The notes beneath the pieces are model-generated. The model did not search any database. It was not told where the DNA came from and saw only the letters and a program-made list of their open reading frames with translations. Shown piece after piece: positions 1 through 8,091 of a stretch of 46,178 nucleotides of DNA; positions within the stretch are counted from its first letter, which is position 1, and the number at the start of each line of letters is the position of its first letter. The DNA is from Terriglobia bacterium. GTDB taxonomy: Bacteria > Acidobacteriota > Terriglobia > Terriglobales > SCQP01. The stretch lies in assembly GCA_021323595.1 (NCBI GenBank), contig JAJPKR010000046.1, positions 1-46,178 of the forward strand. The letters are read 5' to 3'. The position numbers and the translations under genes were made by a program.

Positions 1-41
1 GATTTTAAGTCCCGTGCGTCTGCCAATTTCGCCACCCGGGC
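1..41 (-). tRNA. tRNA-Leu (UAA anticodon), 5' half, cut by window edge
   Basis: Read on the minus strand from position 41, the sequence begins with the acceptor stem GCCCGGG. The D-arm follows with TGGCGAAATTGGCAGACGC, and then the anticodon arm GGGACTTAAAATC with anticodon TAA. The long D-loop and the acceptor and anticodon sequences closely match bacterial leucine tRNAs that read UUA. Only the first 41 nt are present; the rest, including the variable arm, T-arm and CCA end, lies beyond the left edge. No convincing promoter was found in the 130 bp between it and the neighbouring peptidase gene. Confidence 0.9.
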
Positions 42-171
42 ATCGGGAACCGGGACATCTTCACGCAACTTTCCTCAATTCTCTCACTGGCGCGCGAACG
101 CGTCGCGCGACAAGTTGATCGCTTGTGGCTGGAAAAGGGGCGAGCACGGGCCCTCGCAGCAATGGGCGGCG

Positions 172-1830
172 TCAGCGCGCGGAGGCGGCGCTGGTGCGGG
201 GCGGCTCCGGGCCGGGGGCCTCGCTCAGGCGCGCGCGTAGGCGCGCGGAAAGCTCCGGCTCCGCGCCAAGGCAGCGGCGCAGGTCGGGGAAGCGGGAGGC
301 GTCGAGGCGCGCGCCGCCGGCGTGAGCGTGCTTGGCCGCCACCAGCGCGGGCTGCCGGCTGCGATGCAGCACCTGCGCCACCTCCAGATCGTACATGGCG
401 TCGGCCGCGCTCTCCGCCGGGGGCAGGTCGAAGAGCAGGCGCCAGAGCGGTTCGCGCACTTGGTCGCGCGGCATGGGCTGGATGGCGCCCGCGCGCATGC
501 GCCGGCGAATCCCCGCCTCCAAGGCGGCGTCGAGCATCGCCGGGGCATAGAGAATGCCCTGGCCGATGCGCGCCGGGTCTTCGCGGTGCCGCGCCGACTC
601 GAAGAGCGCCACCCGGCAAGCCTCCACGCGCTGCCAGTTCGCCGGATAATTCGCGCCATAAAGCTCGAGCCACAACGCGCAGGCCGCCGCCACTTGCGGC
701 GCGGAGAGCGAGGTGCCGTTGCTGAAGCCGAAGCCGGATTTGGTGCGGAACATCATGAAGGCGATGTTGGGCGTGTAGCCCGCCACGGCCTTGTGCATCA
801 CCGTCTCCGGGCCCCAATTGCCCTGCATCGCCCCGAACCGCTCCGTGGTGTACGCGGACTGCGCGTAAGTGGCGCCGGTCACGGTAATGACGCGGTCAAA
901 GGCGCTCGGGTAAACGACGGCGTGCGTGGGCAGATCCAGGCCGGCGTAAATGTTGTCGCCCGAGGCTGCCGCGACGACGACGCCCGCTTCGTAGAGCCGG
1001 TTGACCGCGTCGCCCCAGCACGCCGAAGGCACGCCGCCGACGCTCAGGGTAGCGACATCGCAGCGATCGCCGGTTCGGCCGCGCGGCGCCAGCGCATAGT
1101 TCAGGCCCTCCGCCAACGCGCCCGTGAAAAAATGAACGACCGACGGCCCCACCCGAATCGGCACCACCTCGCAGTCCGGCGCGCCGCCGAAGTCGCCTCG
1201 ATAGGTCATGCCGCGATAGTCGAGCTCGACCTGGCCTCCCGCCAGCAGCGCCGCAGTCGCGGTGCCGTGCCCGGGATTGGCCAGCAATCCGCCGCTGCCG
1301 GGATCGATGGTGTCGGTGTTGCCTTCGGAAAAGTTGTAGCCCAAATCCGGGCGCATGTGCCGCGGTGTCGACGCGTGTTCGGGCCAGTAGCCGGTGTCCA
1401 GATGCGCCACCCGCACCCCTTTGCCGGTGGCGCGGCGCCGCGCCTCGAGAAAGCCGGTGAAGTTCGCTTCCAGGTGCCAGGCGGGGGAAACCGCGTCCGG
1501 CGGTGGCCAGTCAGGGTCCATGCCGGTGGCGGGTGGAGTGAGCCTCGGCTCCGCGGGCGTATGCAGCAGATCGGGCTCGACGAAGTGGCGGTAGCCATGC
1601 GCCGCCGCCACGCGATGCGCGTGATCCCACGGATGCTCATCCGCGCTGGGGGTGAGCGGCGCCACCTCGTACCAAGTTTCGGTGCTGCCAAAAAGCGCAA
1701 ATCCGCGCTCGCCCGTTTCGAATAGCCGGCGCCAGCGATAACCGGCCATTCGCGGGCGGCCCAGGCTCAAACGGTCGAACAGCCACGGACGCCGCACCTT
1801 AACAAGCAGCTTGCCGCTGTGTTGCAACAT
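172..1830 (-). CDS. Subtilisin-like serine peptidase (S8 family)
   Basis: This is a 552-residue S8 endopeptidase. The catalytic triad is readable: Asp145 in VAHLDTGYWP, His188 in NPGHGTATAALLAG and Ser374 in FSNGTSLSAPQVAAA. The spacing is normal for subtilases. The oxyanion Asn is probably in the SGDN segment near residue 293, which differs from the usual AAGN. The ATG at 1830 is preceded by GGGAGG with six bases between, so the start is well supported. The N-terminal 120 residues are basic and then acidic and lack a clear signal peptide or a recognisable inhibitor propeptide, which suggests a cytoplasmic protein or an unusual export route. It stands alone, with its stop about 130 bp from the tRNA-Leu gene and divergent from a secreted protein. 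The S8 assignment is firm; the substrate is unknown. Confidence 0.9.
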   Translation of the reverse strand: MLQHSGKLLVKVRRPWLFDRLSLGRPRMAGYRWRRLFETGERGFALFGSTETWYEVAPLTPSADEHPWDHAHRVAAAHGYRHFVEPDLLHTPAEPRLTPPATGMDPDWPPPDAVSPAWHLEANFTGFLEARRRATGKGVRVAHLDTGYWPEHASTPRHMRPDLGYNFSEGNTDTIDPGSGGLLANPGHGTATAALLAGGQVELDYRGMTYRGDFGGAPDCEVVPIRVGPSVVHFFTGALAEGLNYALAPRGRTGDRCDVATLSVGGVPSACWGDAVNRLYEAGVVVAAASGDNIYAGLDLPTHAVVYPSAFDRVITVTGATYAQSAYTTERFGAMQGNWGPETVMHKAVAGYTPNIAFMMFRTKSGFGFSNGTSLSAPQVAAACALWLELYGANYPANWQRVEACRVALFESARHREDPARIGQGILYAPAMLDAALEAGIRRRMRAGAIQPMPRDQVREPLWRLLFDLPPAESAADAMYDLEVAQVLHRSRQPALVAAKHAHAGGARLDASRFPDLRRCLGAEPELSARLRARLSEAPGPEPPRTSAASAR

Positions 1831-1890
1831 CCCCCGCCTCCCGTGCGGCCGCCGCGACTGAAGGCCGCGCCGTTGCGGCTCAATTCTAGT

Positions 1891-1999
1891 CCCACCAGAA
1901 GGGTGGGCCGCAGCGAAGTCGAACGAAACTGGGCGAGGTCAAGACTGGACGCCAGAAACAAACGGGCTCTCGGAGGTCAGAGAGCCGTATACAATATAC
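1891..1999. promoter_or_regulatory. Divergent intergenic region with hairpins and a palindrome
   Basis: The space between the S8 peptidase (minus) and the secreted protein (plus) holds three small inverted repeats. They are CCCACC/GGTGGG (1891-1907), GGCTCTC/GAGAGCC (1965-1986) and the near-perfect palindrome GTATACAATATAC (1987-1999). The last contains a -10-like TACAAT (1990-1995) on the plus strand and TATATT on the minus strand, so it could serve either gene. No good -35 accompanies it. The segment GGGCCGCAGCGAAGTCGAA after the first hairpin looks like part of a dispersed intergenic repeat, but this is an impression only. Confidence 0.35.
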
Positions 2000-2067
2000 A
2001 CCTCCGGCTCGGGAGGCGGTTAAGGTGCACCGCGTGCTGGGTCGGCCAAAAGTCGCACAGTCGCACA

Positions 2068-3873
2068 ATGGAAATTAACCAGGCTCATCGGCCACCATCG
2101 CCAAGGCGGCGGCGCACTTGGCAGCTTCCCGCCGTCATTCGATCTTTTTCATCCGCACCCTCCGGATTTCTCAAGCGGGCGGTGGCGCGGCCTGCCGGCG
2201 CCCGCGGGATCGCGCTGCCGTTCGCGGCTGCTCTGGCGGCGTTGCTGCTCTCGCCGAGGAGCGTGGCGCAGGCGACGGCGCAGACGCCGCTGACGCTGCC
2301 GGCGGCCGTACACGACACCTCGCCGCCACTGGCCCAGATGATCGCGCACGCGCCGCCTCCGCCGCCGCCGCTGACGCCGGCGCAGATCGCCGCGCGCCGC
2401 GCGGCCTATTTCGCCGCCCACCCGCAAGCGCGGCGCGTCTCGGGCAGCCCGCCGGAACCCGTCGCGCCGCCGCCGATCGCGCCGGCGGCGGCGGCGGTCG
2501 AGCAGACGCAAGAGGGTGAGCGGCCGGCGGCCGCGCTGGTGGCGGATTTTGCGGGGTTGGGTTTCGGCTTTCACGGACCGCAAGGGGTCGCCGATCCGCG
2601 CAATCCCTCGGATAACAGCCTGGCGGCCGGACGCCGCTACTTGATCCAGACGGTCAACTCACGTTTCGCCATCTTCGACAAGAGCGGGCGCGCGCTCGCT
2701 GGACCCATACCGACCAATGTTCTGTTCTTGGGATTCCAGGGCGATTGCGGGAAGACGACGTTCGGCGACGTGGTCGTGCGCTACGATCAACTCGCGCGGC
2801 GGTGGGTGTTCGTGCTGCCGATTTTTCGCCGGCCGCGCGGCGCGGCGCCGGACGCGCCGTACGCAGTGTGCTATGCGGTGAGCGCCGGGCATAATCCGCT
2901 GGGCCGGTATTATCGCTATCAGTTCACGCGCAAGCTGTTTCCCGACTATCCGCGGCTGGGCATTTGGCCGGACGGCTACTATCTCGGCACCAGCACCGGC
3001 GACACCGTGATCCAGAAGCACGCTTGCGTGGCCGAGCGCGCGGCGATGCTGCGCGGACTCCCGGCGCGCGAGCAATGCGCGGTCCTCGACGGCGTCAACT
3101 TTCTGAATCCCGCCGATCTCGAGGGACGCCGCACGCCGCCGCAGGGAGCGCCGGAGCTCTTCTTTGCGGCGGGCGGCGCGCAACTGCGCAAGGTCTTCGC
3201 CGACGACGCCCTGGTTATGTTCCGCTTTCACGTCGACTGGCGCGACCCGCGGCAGTCGCGGGTGACGGGGCCGTTTCGCATTCCGGTCGCGCCCTACCAT
3301 TACCTCTGCAACGGCCAGCTCTCGAATTGCGTGCCGCAGCCCGGCACCCAGCGCCGGCTCGACGCCCAGGGCGACAAACTCATGCAAGCGGTCGTGTATC
3401 GGCGTGTCGGCCGCCGGGAATTGGTGGCCGCACTGCACTCGATCGACACCGCCGCCGGCGGCGGGGGCGTGCGCTGGTACGAGTTGCAACTCGACCGGCC
3501 GCGCCTCCCCGTCCTGCTCCAACAGGGAACCTATGCGCCCGGCGGCGGCTACCGCTGGATGGGCAGCCTCGGCCTCGACCGCCGCGGCGATCTTGCCATC
3601 GGCTACTCCTATGGCGATGCCGCGCATTTTGCCGGCCAGCGCATGGCGGCGCGCCTGGCCCACGACGCCCCGGGCAAATTGACCTTCGCCGAAACCGTGC
3701 TGGCGCGCGGCGCGGCGGCACAGACGTATTCGCTGCGCTGGGAGGATTATGCGACGCTCGCCGTTGATCCCAGCGACGACTGCACGTTCTGGTACGCCGG
3801 CGATTTCTATGAGAAAGACGCCAAGAGCTATAGCACGCGGATCGGCGCCTTGCGCTTGCCGGGATGCCGGTGA
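2068..3873 (+). CDS. Secreted protein of unknown function
   Basis: This protein has about 601 residues from the ATG chosen here. A hydrophobic stretch ending in SPRSVAQATA resembles a signal peptide, but it is preceded by about 50 mostly basic residues. The true start may therefore be an internal GTG near 2182, and no clear Shine-Dalgarno supports either choice. After a proline-rich linker (PPPPPPLTPAQ) comes the conserved part. It includes DPRNPSDNSLAAGRRYLIQ, FAIFDKSGRAL, YYRYQFTRKLFPDYPRLG and IWPDGYYLGTS. These motifs recur in large exported proteins of soil bacteria that look like beta-propeller or immunoglobulin-type shells, with no biochemical role that I know. It converges on the metallopeptidase-like gene, with 181 bp between the two stops. 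A weak hairpin, TTCGCC/GGCGAA (3922-3940), lies in that gap. Confidence 0.75.
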   Translation: MEINQAHRPPSPRRRRTWQLPAVIRSFSSAPSGFLKRAVARPAGARGIALPFAAALAALLLSPRSVAQATAQTPLTLPAAVHDTSPPLAQMIAHAPPPPPPLTPAQIAARRAAYFAAHPQARRVSGSPPEPVAPPPIAPAAAAVEQTQEGERPAAALVADFAGLGFGFHGPQGVADPRNPSDNSLAAGRRYLIQTVNSRFAIFDKSGRALAGPIPTNVLFLGFQGDCGKTTFGDVVVRYDQLARRWVFVLPIFRRPRGAAPDAPYAVCYAVSAGHNPLGRYYRYQFTRKLFPDYPRLGIWPDGYYLGTSTGDTVIQKHACVAERAAMLRGLPAREQCAVLDGVNFLNPADLEGRRTPPQGAPELFFAAGGAQLRKVFADDALVMFRFHVDWRDPRQSRVTGPFRIPVAPYHYLCNGQLSNCVPQPGTQRRLDAQGDKLMQAVVYRRVGRRELVAALHSIDTAAGGGGVRWYELQLDRPRLPVLLQQGTYAPGGGYRWMGSLGLDRRGDLAIGYSYGDAAHFAGQRMAARLAHDAPGKLTFAETVLARGAAAQTYSLRWEDYATLAVDPSDDCTFWYAGDFYEKDAKSYSTRIGALRLPGCR

Positions 3874-4054
3874 AGAAAATTCGCGGACCGATGATCGGGC
3901 CCGGGAGGCGGTTGCAACGCGTTCGCCGATATCAGGCGAAGAGTTCTAACGGCCAACCGCTGACTGCCCAGTGCGAGCGGTCGCCGTTGCGAGTCCGCGC
4001 GTGCGCGGGGCGAGACGAGATAGCGGCGAAAGCAGCGCTGGCGCCGCGGCCGGA

Positions 4055-6331
4055 TCACGGGTTGGCGGTCATGGTCGCGCGGCGCCCGGTCGCGATCGAA
4101 AAATACTTCATCCACTGCTGGCGGATGCCGTTCGTCTCCTCGATCAGCCGCGGGCTTGGCTGGCGGCCGTGCAGGACGATCATGACCATACCGGTGTTGA
4201 AGAGCCGTTGGGAGTGATTGACGTCAGGGCGGCGCGGGCCTTCGGCGGCGATCACGTCGGCGATCGTGATCTTGGTCGGTTCGGCACGGAAGACGCGGCG
4301 GCCCTCGGCGTCGCGACCGGCGGGCGCGAGATGGCGCAGGATGAAAAAGTCCGGCACCTCCGCGGGCGAGATTAGGCCCATCAAATAAAGGTCTAGGTAG
4401 GAGTAACCGGTGGCCGGCACATAGTAGTTGTCGTCCAGTTGCGTATAGGTGCCGTCGTGGTTATCTTGCCAGACGCCGCCGCCCATGATCGAGGCCTCGG
4501 TCGGGCGAGCGTAAGGGAAAGGGACGGGCGCCTGCAAGCCCATCGCCCAGTGCACGGGGCCGAGCGGAATGGTCTCATCGCCGGCCTTGGCGGAAACGAA
4601 AGCCGCCCAGCGATGGCCCATTTCATGGCCAAGCTGGGACATCGCGTACATATATGGGGGCATGTGGCCGTCGAGCGAGATCTCGTCGAGCTGCTTTTCG
4701 TAATAGGTCACGTCTTCCGGGCCGCCAATCGGCGCATCGGGCGGCGGATATTTTTGCATTTGGATCGCGCCGGAATACACCGGCTGGATGAAGCCCCATT
4801 GGAAACGGCCTGCGGAACAATAGGCCGCGAGATCGTGCTGCTCGGCGCCGATGCCGGTCACGGGAACGCCGTCTGAGGTGCCAAGCGGGCCGTTGCTGGG
4901 TGTACCCGCCTCTTGGTTATCTACACGGAAGTCGGAGTAGTAGGCGAGGAAGTCGAACCGATCGCCGAGCGCCTGAATGACCGTGCACGCCAGGTCGCGG
5001 TTGCTCGGCAGCTGGTAATAGTGAAACGCCTCGTACACCACCGGAAACGGCCCCGCGCCGCGCCGCAACGAGGCGAAGTGCACCTCGGGATTGCGCAGGC
5101 CCTCGAGCCGGATCACGCGCGGAGCGAGCGAACTGGCCGGCTGCGTTTGCCGGGCCGCGATCGCCTGCGCGGAAACGCGAATCCGCCGCGCCGCAAGCAG
5201 CGCCTCCGGCAGGATGCCCGCGACGGAGATGGTATTGCCAACGGCCTCGACCTCGCGCGATACGCCCGGGCCGAAGGCGAAGTAGCGAGACGTGCCGCCG
5301 CGCGGAGCAAAGCCGGCGACGGTCCATTCCACGGCCGGCGACGCGCCGGCGGCTGGCGCGAAGCGCAGCCGGTAGGAGACGCCCGCGATACCGGGATCGC
5401 CGGCGGCCAACACCGGTCCCGCCGTCTCGAGCGTCGCCTTGAGCAGCACGCCGCCGACGGCGTTGAGGCGCAGTGCCTTGAGCGCAAGATTGCCCGGCGC
5501 GCTTGCAGCCGTCGTTGCGCTCTTGACGCCGGCCAGCGCGTGCTCCGCCCCGCTCGCGATCATCGGATAAACCCCCACGATCGCGTCTTGGGCGTGCAAT
5601 TGCAGGTACGACATCTCGATCGCGCCGTTCCGGTACAGCGCCGCTTGGAAACGGTTGACTGTCGGGGTCCAAGAGAAGTCTTGAATATTGCCGTAGGGCT
5701 CGCTCAGGTCCCAGGTAATCAGCGCGCGGTCCCCGGATTGCTTCACGTAGCGCTTTCCTCGCATGCGCGGCTTGAAGAAGACGCAAATCGCCGGCACGGT
5801 GTTGACGATCTCGCCGGCTGCCTGGCTAAGCTCCGCGAAGCGCGCCACCGAGATGCCGCCGAAATCGCGGCTTGGGTAGGCGGCGCCGGGGCCGGGCGCT
5901 CGCAGCGGCGGGCCGAAGCGAATCGAGCCGGTCACGCCGACCGAGAGCACGTCCCAGTCCCTGCCGGAGAAGGGGAAAACAAAGTCGTGAAGTGTCACGT
6001 TGGGGTCGGTAAGCGGCGTGCCGAACTCGGGGTCCCATTGCAGCGGCAGCACGTCCACGCGATAGCCGCCGCGCTCGGGCGTGAAACGTAAGGTCCGGTC
6101 TTGGAGATCGAAGAGATTCTCTTTCCCGAGCGCGCCAGGGTTGAGTTCCATCAATATCAGCTTGCCCCTAACCGAGACTTTGCCGATCGAGCGGCCCTGA
6201 CGCCCGCGGACCTGCCCGGAAAGCGCAAGCGGCGCCGCCAAGGCGAGTGCTAGGAGGATGAACCGAGCGATGCAGGGAAGGACGAAGTTCGAGTCCGGCG
6301 ATACGCGAGGGCGGAGGCCATTCGTTGCCAT
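4055..6331 (-). CDS. Secreted HExxH metallopeptidase-like protein
   Basis: This is a 758-residue exported protein. A signal peptide covers roughly residues 20-40 (FILLALALAAPLALSGQV). A long beta-rich N-terminal region is followed by QLGHEMGHRW around residues 567-576. HEMGH fits the HExxH zinc motif of metallopeptidases, and SYLDLYLMGLISPAEVP about 70 residues later could supply a Met-turn-like element. The third zinc ligand cannot be assigned by eye. The ATG lacks a Shine-Dalgarno but sits 8 bp below a -10-like CACAAT, which is 17 bp from a perfect TTGACA, so the mRNA may be leaderless. No operon partner is evident. Peptidase activity is inferred from the motif alone. Confidence 0.75.
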   Translation of the reverse strand: MATNGLRPRVSPDSNFVLPCIARFILLALALAAPLALSGQVRGRQGRSIGKVSVRGKLILMELNPGALGKENLFDLQDRTLRFTPERGGYRVDVLPLQWDPEFGTPLTDPNVTLHDFVFPFSGRDWDVLSVGVTGSIRFGPPLRAPGPGAAYPSRDFGGISVARFAELSQAAGEIVNTVPAICVFFKPRMRGKRYVKQSGDRALITWDLSEPYGNIQDFSWTPTVNRFQAALYRNGAIEMSYLQLHAQDAIVGVYPMIASGAEHALAGVKSATTAASAPGNLALKALRLNAVGGVLLKATLETAGPVLAAGDPGIAGVSYRLRFAPAAGASPAVEWTVAGFAPRGGTSRYFAFGPGVSREVEAVGNTISVAGILPEALLAARRIRVSAQAIAARQTQPASSLAPRVIRLEGLRNPEVHFASLRRGAGPFPVVYEAFHYYQLPSNRDLACTVIQALGDRFDFLAYYSDFRVDNQEAGTPSNGPLGTSDGVPVTGIGAEQHDLAAYCSAGRFQWGFIQPVYSGAIQMQKYPPPDAPIGGPEDVTYYEKQLDEISLDGHMPPYMYAMSQLGHEMGHRWAAFVSAKAGDETIPLGPVHWAMGLQAPVPFPYARPTEASIMGGGVWQDNHDGTYTQLDDNYYVPATGYSYLDLYLMGLISPAEVPDFFILRHLAPAGRDAEGRRVFRAEPTKITIADVIAAEGPRRPDVNHSQRLFNTGMVMIVLHGRQPSPRLIEETNGIRQQWMKYFSIATGRRATMTANP

Positions 6332-6339
6332 CGGCGGCT

Positions 6340-6368
6340 ATTGTGTTGCCGCCTCCGGAGCGTGTCAA
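6340..6368 (-). promoter_or_regulatory. Promoter for the HExxH protein, likely leaderless
   Basis: On the minus strand TTGACA (6368-6363) is followed by a 17-bp spacer and CACAAT (6345-6340). The predicted transcription start, six or seven bases further on, falls two or three bases from the ATG at 6331. The -35 is a perfect sigma-70 consensus and the -10 matches four of six positions. Confidence 0.55.
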
Positions 6369-6448
6369 GGATAATGTATGCAATATTCTTCACGTTAAGG
6401 GAGACCCGCGGCGCGCCGTGCGTCACCCGGGCCGCGATGTGTCCTAAA

Positions 6449-7993
6449 TCAGTGCGCCAGCTGCTGTCGCCAAAATGTGAGGTGGGCAGGGGCGGCTACG
6501 GGCATCGGGCCCAATCGATCGCCGAGTTCCATCGTTTGGGGTCTGCCGTCAAACGCCGGCCAGTTCGGTAACCCGGTGCTATTCGGATCGCCAGTCTTCG
6601 CGAAGTTCGTCCAGTAATCGGCGAGAGCGGTTGCCAGCCGATGGTCGGCCGGACGCCAAGGCCGGTCCAGGAAACGCAAATTGTCGAAAACGTAGGGCAG
6701 CTCGGAAGAATGGAACACCCCGAACTCAGGGTGCTGCGGCCACGGCAAGAGGTGGTCGAAATAATAGGTTCGCACCGCCCCGCCCGCCTGGAGCCACGCC
6801 GACGCCCAGAGATAGATAGAGACGCGCGCCCGATCGCGGCGCGCTGCGCGCAATGCGGCAAGGCCCGCGCGTCCATTCCGCGCCGGATAAAGCGCCTCGC
6901 ATCGTGGTGCCTGTTTGCCGCAAAGCTCGGCTAGTCCCGCGTGATACGCGTCCAGAGTCGGCTGCGGCGCCGGGCCGAAACCGTAGTAGCCGATGCCGAG
7001 GTCGTCGGCGACCATGCCGAGAACCACCGGCAGACGCGAATCGCCCGCGAATGGCCGGGCGGGGATGACCCATCCGTCCTCGATCGGTCCGAAGGGCGCG
7101 TGCTGTCCCGCCGCGAGCAGCCGCGCCGCCGGCATTTGCCGCATGGCGGCCAATGACTTCGTGCCCAGCGCGTGCGCGAAGGGCGCGTCGGCGCGCTCGG
7201 CCGCGGACAAAGTGTGATCGCCCTCGAGACGGCGATCGAAGAGCACTGCCGGCCCGCTCATCATGATGGCGCGCGCGAAAAGCCCTTGCGCGAGGGGCGA
7301 GCGCAGCAGCATGCCCACACTGATCGCCCCCGCCGACTGCCCCGCGATGGTGACTTGGGCGGGATTGCCGCCGAAGCCGGCGATATTTTTCTGGATCCAG
7401 CGCAGCGCCGCGATCTGGTCGAGCAGACCGTAATTGCCGGCCGAATGGTGCGGCGATTCCGCCGCCAGTTGCGGCAGCGCCAAGAACCCGAATGGGCCGA
7501 CGCGGTAATTGAAATCCACGACCAGGACGCCGCGGCGCGCCAAGGCGGCGCCGTCGTAGAGAGGCACGCCGCCGCCGCCGGAGGTGAATCCACCGCCATA
7601 AATCCAGGCGAGCACCGGCGCGCTCCGGCCGGCGGAGGCCTTCGGCGCCCAGATATTGAGATAAAGGCAATCTTCGCTCGGCTCGCCTTGGATGAGGTAT
7701 TCGCGCGTCCACGGGCCGATCCGGCCGGCGGGTTTGGCCTGCATGCAGGGCGGGCCGAAATGGGTGGCGGCGAGCACGTGCTTCCATGGCAGCGCCGGTT
7801 GTGGCGGCTGCCAGCGCCGCGCGCCTACCGGCGGCGCGGCAAAAGGAATGCCCCTGTACACCTGAATGCCGTCGGCCAGCACGGTGCCCTTCACCCATCC
7901 GCCGCTGGTCTTGGCCAGCACCGCCGGAGTTTGCGCTGCCGCGAACATACCGGCCAGTGTAAAGACCGTTCCCGCTACCGTCGTGATCCGCAT
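6449..7993 (-). CDS. Carboxylesterase, type B (para-nitrobenzyl esterase-like)
   Basis: This is a 514-residue alpha/beta hydrolase of the cholinesterase/type-B carboxylesterase family. A signal peptide (about residues 1-27, ending AVLA) indicates export. The family signature EDCLYLNIWAP is at residues 107-117, the oxyanion-hole GGG at 133-135, and the nucleophile Ser220 in TIAGQSAGA. The C-terminal FHSSELPYVF supplies the usual catalytic His region. The length is normal for the family. The ATG at 7993 has no Shine-Dalgarno, but TAGCAT lies nine bases upstream. The gene is flanked by the HExxH protein and hyuB, all on the minus strand but separated by gaps of about 100 bp, so independent transcription is plausible. 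Its natural ester substrate cannot be told from sequence. Confidence 0.92.
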   Translation of the reverse strand: MRITTVAGTVFTLAGMFAAAQTPAVLAKTSGGWVKGTVLADGIQVYRGIPFAAPPVGARRWQPPQPALPWKHVLAATHFGPPCMQAKPAGRIGPWTREYLIQGEPSEDCLYLNIWAPKASAGRSAPVLAWIYGGGFTSGGGGVPLYDGAALARRGVLVVDFNYRVGPFGFLALPQLAAESPHHSAGNYGLLDQIAALRWIQKNIAGFGGNPAQVTIAGQSAGAISVGMLLRSPLAQGLFARAIMMSGPAVLFDRRLEGDHTLSAAERADAPFAHALGTKSLAAMRQMPAARLLAAGQHAPFGPIEDGWVIPARPFAGDSRLPVVLGMVADDLGIGYYGFGPAPQPTLDAYHAGLAELCGKQAPRCEALYPARNGRAGLAALRAARRDRARVSIYLWASAWLQAGGAVRTYYFDHLLPWPQHPEFGVFHSSELPYVFDNLRFLDRPWRPADHRLATALADYWTNFAKTGDPNSTGLPNWPAFDGRPQTMELGDRLGPMPVAAPAHLTFWRQQLAH

Positions 7994-8091
7994 GCGTGGA
8001 ACATGCTACATCGCCCGCGAGCCCGCTGGGTGCAAACTTCGCCGGCAAGGGCCGGCGGCCACCCGGCGGATGGGCTGCCGGTCTGCGGAGC

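Noticed and set aside
5-120. Peptide reading GWRNWQT at the left edge on the minus strand
   Set aside because: This is the well-known false translation of a tRNA-Leu gene; the DNA there is the tRNA itself.
2659-3663. Minus-strand open frame (334 codons) antisense to the secreted protein
   Set aside because: The composition is rich in Ala, Arg, His and Glu and lacks motifs. The plus-strand frame has recurrent family motifs.
3922-3940. TTCGCC/GGCGAA hairpin between convergent genes
   Set aside because: The 6-bp stem with no T-run is too weak to call a terminator.
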